Source: JACCTH01 sp050741915 (GTDB lineage: Bacteria > Actinomycetota > Acidimicrobiia > Spongiisociales > ZC4RG35). Taken from it: 64,000 nt of DNA. The DNA lies in the NCBI GenBank assembly GCA_050741915.1, contig JBOGEX010000089.1:62001-126000 (forward strand), written 5' to 3'. The position numbers were made by a program, and so were the translations under genes. The notes beneath the pieces were generated by a model that had not been told where the DNA came from, made no database searches, and was given only the letters and a program-made list of their open reading frames with translations. Of the stretch, positions 8,397 to 17,648 are shown piece by piece (the stretch's first letter is position 1; every line of letters begins with the position of its first letter).

Positions 8397-9396
8397 CGAC
8401 CAATTGCCGTTGTGCGAGCGGAGCCGCTTCCGCCAAACGCCTCTTCATCTCCCCCACCAGATCGCGGGCTAATCCATCTCGGGCCATGCGGAGGGCGTTG
8501 GCGATGGCGATCCGACCCGATGAGCCGTGGGCGATCACGACGACGCCATTCACGCCCAGGAGATGAGCGCCGCCCGTGTTCTCGTAATCGAGACGACTTC
8601 CTACCGGATTGAACACCTCCAAAAGTCGCTCGCGGACGTCGACCGGAAGGGAAATGGTGGCGTCCCCGACCAGTCGGGCGACCATATGAGCGATGCCTTC
8701 TGTCGTCTTCAAGGCGACGTTGCCGGTGAAGCCGTCCGTGACGATGACGTCGGCCTTCCCCCCGCCCAGATCGCGACCTTCGACATTGCCGATGAAATTG
8801 AAAGGCGCGCTCTTCATGAGTTGAAACGCTTCCTTTTCCAATGCCCGGCCCTTGCCAGGCTCCTCGCCGATATTGAGGAGACCGACGCGGGGTGTCTTCA
8901 TCCCCAAGAAGACTTCGGCCGTCACTGCACCCATTACACCGAACTGAATCAGGTGCTCGGCCCTGACTTCGGTGTTGGCGCCGCAGTCGAGAATGAGCGT
9001 CGGGGTCCCCGGGGTGGGGATTACCGAGGCCAGGGCCGGACGGAGAACGCCGTGGGCCCGGCCGACGACGATGGCCGCAGCCGCCATCGCTGCCCCAGTC
9101 GATCCCGCCGAAACAAAAGCGCCCGCGACTTGGTCCCGTACCAGGCGGGCAGCGACGTTGATCGAGGCGTTGGGTTTTTCCCGCAGCGCTCGGGTGGGGT
9201 CCTCCCCCATGCCAATTGCCTCGGACGCGTCGACAATCGCCAGGTCAGACTCGAGGTGATCCAACTGCTGCTGCAGGATCGATCGATCCCCGACCAGCAC
9301 CACATCGACGCCATCGGAGGCAGCCAGTTTCGCCCCCGCCACGATTTCGGCCGGAGCTCGGTCCCCGCCCATGGCATCGAGGGCGATTGACGTCAT
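8374..9396 (-). CDS. plsX: Phosphate acyltransferase PlsX
   Basis: A 340-residue PlsX that converts acyl-ACP to acyl phosphate, the first step of the PlsX/Y route to phosphatidic acid. It begins with IALDAMGGDRAPAEIV and keeps the family text GSTGAAMAAA, LDCGANTE, VGLLNIGEE and VTDGFTGNVALK. The start ATG overlaps the rpmF stop (ATGA). The rpmF-plsX-rnc order is widely conserved. The window also has a PlsB-type acyltransferase at 46.7 kb, so two acylation routes may coexist. Confidence 0.96.
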   Translation of the reverse strand: MTSIALDAMGGDRAPAEIVAGAKLAASDGVDVVLVGDRSILQQQLDHLESDLAIVDASEAIGMGEDPTRALREKPNASINVAARLVRDQVAGAFVSAGSTGAAMAAAAIVVGRAHGVLRPALASVIPTPGTPTLILDCGANTEVRAEHLIQFGVMGAVTAEVFLGMKTPRVGLLNIGEEPGKGRALEKEAFQLMKSAPFNFIGNVEGRDLGGGKADVIVTDGFTGNVALKTTEGIAHMVARLVGDATISLPVDVRERLLEVFNPVGSRLDYENTGGAHLLGVNGVVVIAHGSSGRIAIANALRMARDGLARDLVGEMKRRLAEAAPLAQRQLVDERPASP

Positions 9397-9569
9397 TCGG
9401 TCTCGAGAACCTCACGACCTCGGTAGGTGCCGCAGTTGGGACAGGCCCGGTGCGGCAACTTGACCGTGTTACAACGCGGACAGAGTGAGGTCGACGGCCG
9501 GGCAATCTTCCAGGCCGATCGGCGCGAGCGCGTCCGCATGCGCGACATTTTCTTCTTTGGCACCGCCAT
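9393..9569 (-). CDS. rpmF: 50S ribosomal protein L32
   Basis: A 58-residue protein beginning AVPKKKMSRMRTRSRR after the initiator Met, the typical L32 N-terminus. It has a zinc-ribbon with C-x2-C (LCPRCN) and C-x2-C (ACPNCG), so it is the zinc-binding form. It lies 11 bases after the DUF177 gene and overlaps plsX. The start at 9569 was chosen because L32 homologues begin there. Confidence 0.97.
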   Translation of the reverse strand: MAVPKKKMSRMRTRSRRSAWKIARPSTSLCPRCNTVKLPHRACPNCGTYRGREVLETE

Positions 9570-9580
9570 GGTGTCTTCCT

Positions 9581-10072
9581 TCAGGGTCCGAACAGTTGCT
9601 TGAGAGCCGCAAATGGCCCCTCGGAGGGTTCTCCGTGACCATCGCAAGGGGCCTCATTCAAGTCGGCGCCACATTCTGGGCAAATTCCTGCGCAATGGGG
9701 GCCACAGAGCGGATCAGAGGGAAGAGCCAGGGAAAGCTCGTCGCGCACGACCGGTTCCAGATCGACCATTCCATCCGGCGAGATCGCACTCTGATCATTG
9801 TCGGGATCGCGGACGAAAAGCTCCGACCACTCGGTCTCGATCGGTCCTTCCCATTCCTTCAGGCAGCGAACGCATACATGGTCGGCCATCACCCCCGACC
9901 AGCCCTCGGCCAGTAGCCCGCCGTGGACCGCGGTGAGGCGGGTGAACGTGGCCGCACTGGTGCTGGTGGTGGTTTCACCCACCTTCAGACCGAGCTTCAT
10001 CTCTCCATAGACGTCGCGGTGCAGGCCGGGGTGGCCGAGAAGATCGGAGACCTGGAAGCGAAGATTGGCCAT
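9581..10072 (-). CDS. DUF177/YceD family protein
   Basis: A 163-residue protein with the DUF177 pattern: a variable N-terminal half with VCVRCLKEW, a central acidic region, and a C-terminal four-cysteine cluster (CGPHCAGICPECGADLNEAPC). YceD/DUF177 proteins are encoded next to rpmF in most bacteria and in plants the homologue is needed for 23S rRNA accumulation. The start overlaps the previous stop as TAATG, which indicates translational coupling. Confidence 0.93.
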   Translation of the reverse strand: MANLRFQVSDLLGHPGLHRDVYGEMKLGLKVGETTTSTSAATFTRLTAVHGGLLAEGWSGVMADHVCVRCLKEWEGPIETEWSELFVRDPDNDQSAISPDGMVDLEPVVRDELSLALPSDPLCGPHCAGICPECGADLNEAPCDGHGEPSEGPFAALKQLFGP

Positions 10073-10575
10073 TAGTCGAGCGGCGGTTGCGGTGACTTGG
10101 GTCGGGCTTTGTGGAACTCGTCGCGAGCGAAGTGCACCCGACCCAAGAGCTCGGTCAAGAGGGTCTCGATCCTCGCGAGATGTCCGTCGATCTCGTCTTC
10201 TGACTCGAGTCGCAGGCGGCGAGCATCCCCCTCGGCCCGCCTGACCAGGATGTTGGCTTCTTCGACCGCCTCCGACAGTATGTGGTTTTCTGAGACCATC
10301 CGCCGCGATTCGGACTGAGCCCGGTCCATGATCTCTTTGGCTCGTTCGTTCGTCCGGGCGATGAAGGCCTCCCGCTCGCGCACCATCCAGCGGGCCGCGC
10401 GCAGCTCATTGGGCAGATCGGCTTGCAGCTTCTGCAGGCGCTCTGTGATCCAGTCGCGATCGATGAGGATGTTGCCGGAGAGTGGAACCGACTTTGCCTC
10501 TTGTACTTCGGCGAAGAGGGTCTCAATCAGCTCGAACACGTCGATGCTCTCGGTTTCCCGCAGGTCATCGGTCAT
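10072..10575 (-). CDS. Coiled-coil protein, DivIVA-like, between coaD and DUF177 genes
   Basis: A 167-residue, highly charged, mostly helical protein with no signal peptide or membrane segment. Residues around 55-145 look like one long coiled coil (REAFIARTNERAKEIMDRA onwards). Start ATG 10575 overlaps the coaD stop (ATGA) and its own stop overlaps the next start. Short coiled-coil proteins of DivIVA/ATP-synthase-B type are often found here in actinobacteria. Function is not known; a scaffold or cell-pole role is only a guess. Confidence 0.8.
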   Translation of the reverse strand: MTDDLRETESIDVFELIETLFAEVQEAKSVPLSGNILIDRDWITERLQKLQADLPNELRAARWMVREREAFIARTNERAKEIMDRAQSESRRMVSENHILSEAVEEANILVRRAEGDARRLRLESEDEIDGHLARIETLLTELLGRVHFARDEFHKARPKSPQPPLD

Positions 10576-11036
10576 AGCCGCTCCTTCAGGATCCGGACCA
10601 CGGCTTCGGGGACCAAGGTGCCCACCTCGCCACCGAGGCGGGCGACCTCGCGCACGAGCGAGCTCGACAGATAGCTCCACTGCGGATTGGTGGGGATGAA
10701 ATAGGTCTCGACGCCGGCCAGGGTTCGATTCATCTGCGCCATTTGCAGTTCGTAATCGAAATCGCTCACCGCCCGGAGGCCCTTGACGACGAGATCGACC
10801 TTTTTGTCGCGAGCGAAGTCGACCAAGAGGCCCTCGAACGCCTCGACCTCGGCTCGGCCCTCGAGTAGGTCATTGAGCAAGTCGACTCGCTCGGTGGCCG
10901 TCATGAACGGTTGCTTGGCAGGGTTCTCGACCACCCCGACCACAACCCGGTCAAAAGTGCTGATAGCCCGGTTGATCACATCCAGGTGACCGTTGGTCGG
11001 GGGGTCAAAGCTGCCGGGGCAAAGGGCGGTCGTCAA
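10572..11036 (-). CDS. coaD: Phosphopantetheine adenylyltransferase
   Basis: A 154-residue enzyme of normal length for the penultimate coenzyme A step, transferring AMP from ATP to 4'-phosphopantetheine. It has the nucleotidyltransferase motif GSFDPPTNGHLDVI near residue 8 (the HxGH equivalent is NGHLD), VKGLRAVSDFDYE in the middle and the terminal YLSSSLVREVARLGG. It overlaps rsmD by an ATGA. Confidence 0.97.
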   Translation of the reverse strand: MTTALCPGSFDPPTNGHLDVINRAISTFDRVVVGVVENPAKQPFMTATERVDLLNDLLEGRAEVEAFEGLLVDFARDKKVDLVVKGLRAVSDFDYELQMAQMNRTLAGVETYFIPTNPQWSYLSSSLVREVARLGGEVGTLVPEAVVRILKERL

Positions 11037-11593
11037 GGTCGCTCCGTTTCGTCTCCGTATTGTTGCGCATAGCGCAGGAGATGGCTGTCACCGTATCGAT
11101 AAGTCGCCTGCAGGTGCCAGCCGATCGGCGCAGGCGGGACGGGGCTCGTCCGTCGTCGATGGACCACCAATTCGGCGGTGCCCAATCGTCCCGCGGTCCG
11201 GATCTCGTTTGCAACTGCTTCGTCGGATAGCGACCACGGGGGATCCACGAAGACAACCTCAAACGGGCCGATGGCAGAAGCGAGGAAGTCGCCGACAGGA
11301 CGATCGATCACGGCAGCTTTCTCGGTGAGACCCAGGTTCGCCAGATTTTCACGGAGAGCCATCAGAGCTTTCCGGCCATTTTCGACGAAGGTGGCGCTCG
11401 CTGCGCCTCTCGATAAGGCCTCGATGCCGATGGTCCCGGCACCGGCGTAGAGGTCGAGCATCCGGGCACCGACCACCTTCTGACCTATGGCCGAGAAGAT
11501 GCCTTCCTTGGCCCGGTCGGTGAGCGGCCTTGTGTCCCGGGTGTCGGGGCCGACCAAGCGGCGGCCCTTGGCCGAACCGGCGATCACGCGCAT
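11033..11593 (-). CDS. rsmD: 16S rRNA (guanine966-N2)-methyltransferase
   Basis: A 186-residue RsmD. From MRVIAGSAKGRRL it shows the family N-terminus, then TRPLTDRAKEGIFSAIG, the SAM-binding loop LDLYAGAGTIGIEALSRGA and the catalytic motif DPPW (VFVDPPWSL). It methylates the N2 of G966 in 16S rRNA. The ATG at 11593 was chosen because homologues start at MRVI; the longer reading would cross the 11603-11652 repeat and enter recG. Confidence 0.96.
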   Translation of the reverse strand: MRVIAGSAKGRRLVGPDTRDTRPLTDRAKEGIFSAIGQKVVGARMLDLYAGAGTIGIEALSRGAASATFVENGRKALMALRENLANLGLTEKAAVIDRPVGDFLASAIGPFEVVFVDPPWSLSDEAVANEIRTAGRLGTAELVVHRRRTSPVPPAPIGWHLQATYRYGDSHLLRYAQQYGDETERP

Positions 11594-11602
11594 TGCTTCG
11601 TG

Positions 11603-11652
11603 TTCTCTGGGCCGTAGGCGTCGGTTTCGCCGGCTAACAACCCTGGGTTCGC
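11603..11652 (-). repeat. Intergenic hairpin repeat, copy 1 of 3
   Basis: This stretch between recG and rsmD is a near-copy, in inverse orientation, of 52478-52527, and is related to 40132-40183. In the common orientation it holds an 11-base palindrome AACCC(A/T)GGGTT, then GCCGGCGAAACCGACGCC, then TACGGCCCA. A run of 28 bases is identical to the 52.5 kb copy, while the 40.1 kb copy keeps the pairing with a different stem. See the finding on this family. Confidence 0.85.
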
Positions 11653-11657
11653 AAATG

Positions 11658-13820
11658 TCAGGATTTGAGGAGCCATTCCACCTTTTCGCCCAGGAGGGCG
11701 CGGATCTCGTCTTTGAGCTCATCGTGATCAGCGAGGTCGGGGTCATCGGCGACCAGGGCGAACGCCACGCGACGGGCGACGAAAAGCTCTCGATGATCAC
11801 GGATGATGTTGGCGAGCTTGAGATCGACCATCCCCGATTGCCGTGCTCCAAACACGGTGCCCTGGCCTCTCAAGTCAAGGTCGATCTCGGCCAGGCGAAA
11901 ACCGTCGTTGGTATCGGCCATAGCCGCAATTCTCGCCTTTCCTTCCGGAGTTGATGGCTCAGCGATGAGAATGCAACGACCGGGGTGCTCTCCGCGGCCG
12001 ACCCTACCTCGCAGCTGATGGAGTTGGGAGAGTCCGAACCGATCGGCATCTTCGATAACGATGACGGTGGCATTGGCTACGTCGATGCCCACCTCGATGA
12101 CAGTGGTCGAGACCAACACATCGATCCCGCCCCGGCGAAAGGACGACATCACTGCTTCCTTGTCGATCGAAGCCAGCTGGCCATGGATAAGCCCCACTCG
12201 CAGGTCCGAGAACACCTTCGAAAGACGGTCGAACTCGGCTGTGGCCGAGGCGAGCTCGATCTTCTCGCTCTCGTCGACCAGAGGACAAACGACGAACCCT
12301 TGCCGGCCTGCCGCCACCTCAGCCCGGACGACCTTCCAAGCCTCGGCCTGACGTGTCTTCGTCACGACCGTGGTATCCACCGGCGATCGTCCCGGTGGCA
12401 TCTCATCGAGATGGGACACGTCGAGATCCCCATACAGAGTGATGGAGAGTGTCCGCGGAATCGGGGTGGCGGTCATGATCAGGAGGTCGGGGTCGGCCTC
12501 GGTCGCCTTGTCCTTCAAGAGCACGCGTTGTCCGACCCCGAATCGGTGCTGCTCATCCACTACTGCTATCGCCAGATCGCCAAAGGTCACGCCTTCCTGG
12601 ATCAGGGCGTGCGTTCCGATCACCAAATCGACTTTGCCCGACGCAATCGCGCCCAGAGTCTCCGATTTGGTGACCGTCGGGTCGTAATTCGTCCGTACCT
12701 GGGCCGAGGTCAGCAAGGCGATTCTCACCGGCCAATCCGACGTCGGGACGGCGAAGAGACTCTCCATGCCTAATCGGTTTTCGCCGCCGGGAGAAAGGCC
12801 CGCCCGCTCCAGAAAACTTCGGATGCCGAGGAAGTGTTGTCCGGCCAGCACCTCGGTGGGAGCCATCACCGCCGCCTGCGATCCACCCGAAACCGCCTCC
12901 AGCATCGCCGCCACCGCCACGACCGTCTTTCCCGATCCGACCTCCCCTTGCAGGAGCCGGTGCATGGCGTGGTTGGCGCTGAGGTCGGAGCGAATCTCTG
13001 CCAGCACCCGCCGCTGGGCATCGGTCAGCACGTAAGGCAAGCCGGCCAGAAACCGTTCTGCTAATGCTCCGCCCACCGCGTGTGAGCGGCCCCTCGACTC
13101 GGCGATCTGCTGACGCTTTTGCAGGGCCAGGGCGAGCTCGAGCCGGAAGAGCTCGTCGAAGATAAGCCGTCGCCGGGCACTGTCGACGTCACCTGGTCCT
13201 GTCGGGAAGTGAATCAGGTTGTAGGCATCCTCTCGATCAAGAAGATCCAGTTCCTCCTTTATGGACTCAGGAATCGGATCGCTCATCGGCGCCAACCGTC
13301 GCAAAGAGTCATGGATCCATCGACGAACAGAGCCCGGCTGGACGCCTTTCACGCCGGGATAGATCGGGACCAATCGCCCAGTGGTGAGACCCTCGATGGG
13401 CCGGTCGAGAACGTCGACCGTCGGGCTCGACATCCGGAGCTTGCCCCTGAATCGTTCGATCTTTCCCGAGGCCGCGATCTCGGTGCCTTCACTGAGTTGC
13501 CGGTATCGAAACGGCTGGTTGAAGAAGACCAACGAGACGTAGCCGGTGCCATCGCCGATAGTCGATTCGACGATGAGCAATCCCTTTCGTGGTCTCCGGC
13601 TGCTGGTCTTGGTGACCTTGCCAACGGCGGTCACCTCCTCGTTGACCGGCAATAGGGCGAGCTGTTCGTGACGCGTTCGATCTATGTAACGCCGAGGGAA
13701 CACCGCGATGAGGTCGGCGATGGTCTTGATCCCCGCTCTGCGCAGCGAGCTCCCACGACCGTTGCCCACACCGCTCACCTTCTCGACCTCGATGCCGGAA
13801 AGCTTGGCCAGTGACGCCAC
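11658..13820 (-). CDS. recG: ATP-dependent DNA helicase RecG
   Basis: A 720-residue RecG. The N-terminal wedge/OB region (about 1-230) has KGVGNGR-like and FFNQPF text; the helicase core has LLQGEVGSGKT (Walker A), VVDEQHRFGV (DExH box), MTATPIPRT (motif III), STTVIEVGIDV and QLHQLRGRVGRG (motif VI). It reverses stalled forks and migrates branched DNA. Start is GTG at 13820. TATACC lies 8 bases upstream, which would suit a -10 of a leaderless transcript, but no clear -35 is seen. It diverges from rpmB. Confidence 0.96.
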   Translation of the reverse strand: MASLAKLSGIEVEKVSGVGNGRGSSLRRAGIKTIADLIAVFPRRYIDRTRHEQLALLPVNEEVTAVGKVTKTSSRRPRKGLLIVESTIGDGTGYVSLVFFNQPFRYRQLSEGTEIAASGKIERFRGKLRMSSPTVDVLDRPIEGLTTGRLVPIYPGVKGVQPGSVRRWIHDSLRRLAPMSDPIPESIKEELDLLDREDAYNLIHFPTGPGDVDSARRRLIFDELFRLELALALQKRQQIAESRGRSHAVGGALAERFLAGLPYVLTDAQRRVLAEIRSDLSANHAMHRLLQGEVGSGKTVVAVAAMLEAVSGGSQAAVMAPTEVLAGQHFLGIRSFLERAGLSPGGENRLGMESLFAVPTSDWPVRIALLTSAQVRTNYDPTVTKSETLGAIASGKVDLVIGTHALIQEGVTFGDLAIAVVDEQHRFGVGQRVLLKDKATEADPDLLIMTATPIPRTLSITLYGDLDVSHLDEMPPGRSPVDTTVVTKTRQAEAWKVVRAEVAAGRQGFVVCPLVDESEKIELASATAEFDRLSKVFSDLRVGLIHGQLASIDKEAVMSSFRRGGIDVLVSTTVIEVGIDVANATVIVIEDADRFGLSQLHQLRGRVGRGEHPGRCILIAEPSTPEGKARIAAMADTNDGFRLAEIDLDLRGQGTVFGARQSGMVDLKLANIIRDHRELFVARRVAFALVADDPDLADHDELKDEIRALLGEKVEWLLKS

Positions 13821-13890
13821 CGCGCCAAGGTATACGAACTACTGGCCGATTACTGGTCGAAGCCGCTCCCGAGCTAATCTCCAATGATTG

Positions 13891-14079
13891 ATGTCCTACC
13901 GCTGTGAGGTGTGCGGTAAGGAGCCGAGCTACGGACGCACCGTCAGCTTCTCGCACAAGCGCAACAACCGGCGCTGGCTCCCGAATATCCAGGTGGTCCG
14001 TGTCAAGCACGGGTCGAATACCCGCCGCGCCCGAATCTGCACCTCATGCATTCGCGCCGGGAAGGTGGAGAAGGTTTAG
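13891..14079 (+). CDS. rpmB: 50S ribosomal protein L28
   Basis: A 62-residue L28 of typical size. Conserved text includes CEVCGKEPSYGRTVSFSHK and RRWLPNIQ. Two cysteine pairs are present (C-x2-C near residue 6 and C-x2-C near residue 50), so this is the zinc-binding form. A TTG lies directly before the ATG in frame; the ATG is preferred. The divergent recG-rpmB arrangement leaves 70 bases for both promoters. Confidence 0.96.
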   Translation: MSYRCEVCGKEPSYGRTVSFSHKRNNRRWLPNIQVVRVKHGSNTRRARICTSCIRAGKVEKV

Positions 14080-14082
14080 AAC

Positions 14083-14295
14083 GTGCAGGGAGTCGTCAAG
14101 CTGTACGACCCCGTAACCGGAGCCGGCGTCATCGTTCGTGACGACGACCGATCTGAGGTCTACCTCCAGCCGGGAGCCCTCGACGGCTCGATCTTTCGCA
14201 CCCTGCGACAGGGCCAGCGCATCGTCTTCGACATCGACGAAAGGGACGGGCGACCATTCGCCAAATCGGTCCGCATCGGCTCCGACGGCTACTGA
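14083..14295 (+). CDS. Small cold-shock-domain-like protein
   Basis: A 70-residue protein starting at GTG 14083, three bases after rpmB. It follows the cold-shock OB-fold plan: GVVKLYDPVTGAGVIVRDD matches the KWFNxxKGFGFI strand region, then VYLQPGALDGSIFRTLRQGQRIVFDIDERDGRPFAKSV in place of the xVFVHxSA and GQxVxFxV segments. The aromatic RNA-binding positions are mostly replaced, so nucleic-acid binding may be weaker or different from CspA. Confidence 0.75.
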   Translation: MQGVVKLYDPVTGAGVIVRDDDRSEVYLQPGALDGSIFRTLRQGQRIVFDIDERDGRPFAKSVRIGSDGY

Positions 14296-14368
14296 TCCGC
14301 CGCCAAGACGCGTCGCGGCCCCTGTCGGTATAGTCGCTGAAACACAGCCCCAACCGTTAGGAGCTTTT

Positions 14369-14602
14369 GTGGTTCAGGCATTCGTGCTCATCCAGACCGA
14401 AGTGGGCAAGGCCGCTTATGTCGCCGAGCAAGTTCGCACCATTCAAGGTGTCGAATCGGCCGACGATGTCACCGGGCCCTACGACGTCATCGTCAAGGCC
14501 TCCGCCCCCGATGTCGACGCCCTCGGAAAACTGGTAGTTGCTCGGATCCAATCGATCGAAGGAATCACCCGGACCCTCACCTGCCCGGTAGTTCACCTCT
14601 AG
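14369..14602 (+). CDS. Lrp/AsnC-type ligand-binding (RAM) domain protein
   Basis: A 77-residue stand-alone RAM/AsnC_trans_reg domain without helix-turn-helix (VQAFVLIQTEVGKAAYVAEQ, VTGPYDVIVKA and the terminal VIHL-type strand TCPVVHL). Such SMALL domains form ring oligomers that bind amino acids. Start is GTG 14369 with TTAGGAG nine bases upstream. The large ORF reading farther upstream overlaps the cold-shock gene out of frame and is rejected. Confidence 0.88.
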   Translation: MVQAFVLIQTEVGKAAYVAEQVRTIQGVESADDVTGPYDVIVKASAPDVDALGKLVVARIQSIEGITRTLTCPVVHL

Positions 14603-14621
14603 TCAATTTCTGATCCACACC

Positions 14622-14652
14622 GACCCCGAAGCCGGTGGGACCGGTTCGGGTC
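14622..14652. terminator. Hairpin between convergent genes
   Basis: GACCCCGAAGCCGGT pairs with ACCGGTTCGGGTC through a stem with small bulges and a GGG loop. It sits in the 69-base gap between the convergent RAM-domain gene and the transporter gene, so it can serve as a bidirectional terminator. No long T-run follows on either side. Confidence 0.5.
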
Positions 14653-14671
14653 ACGAGCCGCACGGATGGCT

Positions 14672-17629
14672 TCAGTGATTTGACTGCCTGTGGTCCTGCG
14701 TGCGCCCAGCTTGCAGATCGGCAACCACTGGCGTGGTCCCGAGGCGTTCGGCCAGAGTGGCCAGCATCGCCATCGCGACCTCAGGTCGTTCCTCGAGGAT
14801 TCCTTCCAGTTCCGAGACGCCGAGAGCCAATCCATGAACCCCCTCGGCGCCGGCAACCACATCGGCCGAGCGAGTCGCCCGCCGAAGGAGGGCCAGTTCT
14901 CCCACGTGTTCGCCGATGCCAAAAGTTCGAATCATGGTTTCCCGACCGCGTCGCACCTCCACCTCTCCGGCAACAATGACCAACATCTCATGGCCTGGGT
15001 CTCCCTCGTGATAGATGACCTCGCCCGCCTCGTATCGTCGTTCGGTGGTTACCAGAGCCACCCTCTCCAAGTCCTCGGGGTCGATCTCAGAAAACATCGC
15101 CACCCGCTGCAGAGCCAGTACCCGGTCGACGAGCGAAAGAAGTTGAGTCGATTCCATCCCAGTAGAGGGCCATCTTGACACGGCCTCCCTGACCAAGCCG
15201 GACGGGTCGCCCTCGACCGCCCTCCTCACGGACTCGATGTCGAATTGTGGGTCCTCGAACAAACAGCGCACCGCCAGAGCTCGAATCCATTCGTCATGAT
15301 CGTGGGCGAGGGCGCGGAGACTGGTTCTGGAATCGGGGACGGCGTCAGGAGGAACATCCTCAAGCAGCGGAATCAATCTCCGGACAGCAGACCTGCGGTC
15401 CATCGAATCCAACGCCTCCAGTGAGTACGCCCGAGTGTCGGGGTCCCGCGACCAAACCCCGCGCCGCAACCATGGCATTGCTTCTTCCATGTCGGGGACC
15501 TTGAAGGCGAGAAGCGCCCAGCGCTCGAGCCGCTGTTGACGCATTAGAAGGAGACGCCGAAGGTAGGAGAGGGTTGGGCTCGGATAGGCCTCCTTCAGGG
15601 CCAGATGATGTTGACGGAGAAATCGCGCTCTATCGACCTCGGCTGCGATCCAGGCAGCAAGGAGATCTGTTCCGAGGCCGGCCTCGGTCATGGCCACCAA
15701 CGCCGCCTCCGAAGCCCTTACCGACCCAGAGGCCAAGACGTCGGTCAAAGTAGCCACCGACCTTGGACTGGAGGCAAGGCTCGCGGCCGCAGCCGCCCGG
15801 ACCAGAATCGAGGAATCGTCGAGCATTGAGCGGAGGGTGCTAGTGCTGTCGGATCTAGGGGCCATGGCCCGAGCTGCGGCTGCTCGCACCTGCCGATCGG
15901 GATGCTCGGCAAAGGCAACAAGGGTTACCGCCGAGAGCGCTGGGTGCGAGGCAAGCGCCGACAACGCCGCTGTCACTATCGGTGCCTCGTTCGATGAGAG
16001 CATCTCATCGATCACCGGTCGCGCCTGATCGGAGGCAACCATGCCCGCACCTATCGATCGGACTATGGGGTCGGGGTCCGTCAGAACGATCTCCGCCAGC
16101 TCACCGAGGCTCTCCTCATTTCGGTCAAGAAGAGCGATCGCCGCCCTTCGGACGCGGCCGGACGAATCGGACAACATCGTGCGGGCGACTTCCCCCGAAG
16201 CGACGCTTTCTAGTGCGGCGACTCGCACCGCCGGGTTTGAGTCGGAAAGCGCCGGCGCTAGTAACTCGCGAGCCCTATCGGGTTGCAGGCGTCCCATGGT
16301 CCGGGCGGCGACAATCCGAGCGCCGGGCTGGGGGTCGTGGAGGGCGGTGACCAACGCCGCGAGGCCGTCGGCGTCGAGGGTTGGGCGCTGGGCACATGGA
16401 ACCGGGGGCGCAAAGACATCGACCATGCCTTGCCTCACGGCTTTGGCCAGGGCATCGGTGTAGGCCCGGCGCATCTTCAACACCAGCATCACTACGACGA
16501 TTGCCACCAACAGCCCGATGGTGCTGCTGGCGTCCGGCGAAAGAGTGGCAGCAACCATCAACAATCCTCCCGAGGCCATCGTCCCCAACTGCGTCGGAAC
16601 TCCGCTGATGAAAGCCATGACCTGGCTCCGCCGCCGGCCCGGAACAACGTTGAAAAGGGAGCTCCACGCCGTCCCTCCCAAGGCATTCACCCCCACCCAT
16701 TGTGCGCCCCTGACAATTGAGGCGGAAACGAGACTGAAAGAAACCAGCCAAAACCCAAAACCCACCAAATAGACAATTGGAACGATCAGGAGCGATGCGA
16801 CCACGCCGATCCGAGCGAACAAGCGATTGACCCCCCAAAGCGAGATCACGAAGGTCAGGGCGGTGGCAGCGGCTGAAAAGAGTCCGAGATAGCTAGCCAC
16901 CTGGGACTCGGTTCTAAAGGAATCGACCACGATCGCGCTAAACGGAAAGGCGACCAGAAAGAACAGGATCGAGAACGCTCCCGAGGCCCAAGTTAAAAGC
17001 CTGATCAATGAAGTGTTTCGGGTGACTTCGAAGCCGGCTTTGAGGTCCGCCAATATTCCGCTGGCGGGCGCTGGGCTTGATCGCCAGAAAAAGCGCCTGA
17101 CCCCGGCCGTCATGACGACGGCGCCGGCGCCGAGCAACCCGGCGTGGACCAGCAAGAGATTGTCGGTCCCGATCGCCGTCGCCAGAGGCCCGGTAAGGAC
17201 GTTGCCGATGATCCCCCCTCCGATTCCCGCACTGGCGAACAGGGGAAACAGCCGCTTGGCCTGGCGAGTGGTGCAAGCCTCTCCGGCCGCGTTCCACATG
17301 ACCGTGTAGGAGAGAAGAATCGCCGTCTGTGCTCCCAGCCAGATGGCGACATAGATCCCCGGCCATCCCGCCGACACCCCTATGCGCTCCAACAACACGA
17401 CCCCGGCCAACGAGGCCAGGAGCGGCGATAACCATCGAGCGGCTCCCAAGCGCCCTAGGCCAACCGTATATCCGAGAGTGGCGAGCATCAGGACTGGCCC
17501 GGAAACGAGAATCATTAGGGGGAGGAACTCGACTCCAAATCTGAGAAAGAAGAGAGTGTCGGCAGCATTCGCTCCCAGCCCCTGGCCCGCCTGAGTTAGC
17601 GCGAAGAGGCTGGCCATCCAACCGACCAT
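14672..17629 (-). CDS. Nucleotide-translocase-like membrane protein with HEAT repeats and a cyclic-nucleotide-binding domain
   Basis: A 985-residue three-part protein. Residues about 1-420 form some 10-12 membrane helices in an MFS/ADP-ATP-translocase (Npt)-like pattern. Residues about 430-850 are a series of HEAT/PBS-type repeats (LVTALHDPQPGARIVAARTMG, then repeated AAxRAAAAxAL-type helices). The C-terminal 120 residues are a cyclic-nucleotide-binding domain whose phosphate cassette reads GELALLRRATRSAD, with the expected Glu and Arg. It is divergent from a nucleotide-cyclase gene. ATG 17629 has GAAGG upstream; a GTG at 17659 would overlap the cyclase gene. The transported substrate is unknown. 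Confidence 0.85.
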   Translation of the reverse strand: MVGWMASLFALTQAGQGLGANAADTLFFLRFGVEFLPLMILVSGPVLMLATLGYTVGLGRLGAARWLSPLLASLAGVVLLERIGVSAGWPGIYVAIWLGAQTAILLSYTVMWNAAGEACTTRQAKRLFPLFASAGIGGGIIGNVLTGPLATAIGTDNLLLVHAGLLGAGAVVMTAGVRRFFWRSSPAPASGILADLKAGFEVTRNTSLIRLLTWASGAFSILFFLVAFPFSAIVVDSFRTESQVASYLGLFSAAATALTFVISLWGVNRLFARIGVVASLLIVPIVYLVGFGFWLVSFSLVSASIVRGAQWVGVNALGGTAWSSLFNVVPGRRRSQVMAFISGVPTQLGTMASGGLLMVAATLSPDASSTIGLLVAIVVVMLVLKMRRAYTDALAKAVRQGMVDVFAPPVPCAQRPTLDADGLAALVTALHDPQPGARIVAARTMGRLQPDRARELLAPALSDSNPAVRVAALESVASGEVARTMLSDSSGRVRRAAIALLDRNEESLGELAEIVLTDPDPIVRSIGAGMVASDQARPVIDEMLSSNEAPIVTAALSALASHPALSAVTLVAFAEHPDRQVRAAAARAMAPRSDSTSTLRSMLDDSSILVRAAAAASLASSPRSVATLTDVLASGSVRASEAALVAMTEAGLGTDLLAAWIAAEVDRARFLRQHHLALKEAYPSPTLSYLRRLLLMRQQRLERWALLAFKVPDMEEAMPWLRRGVWSRDPDTRAYSLEALDSMDRRSAVRRLIPLLEDVPPDAVPDSRTSLRALAHDHDEWIRALAVRCLFEDPQFDIESVRRAVEGDPSGLVREAVSRWPSTGMESTQLLSLVDRVLALQRVAMFSEIDPEDLERVALVTTERRYEAGEVIYHEGDPGHEMLVIVAGEVEVRRGRETMIRTFGIGEHVGELALLRRATRSADVVAGAEGVHGLALGVSELEGILEERPEVAMAMLATLAERLGTTPVVADLQAGRTQDHRQSNH

Positions 17630-17648
17630 GCGACCTTCACCGGACCGG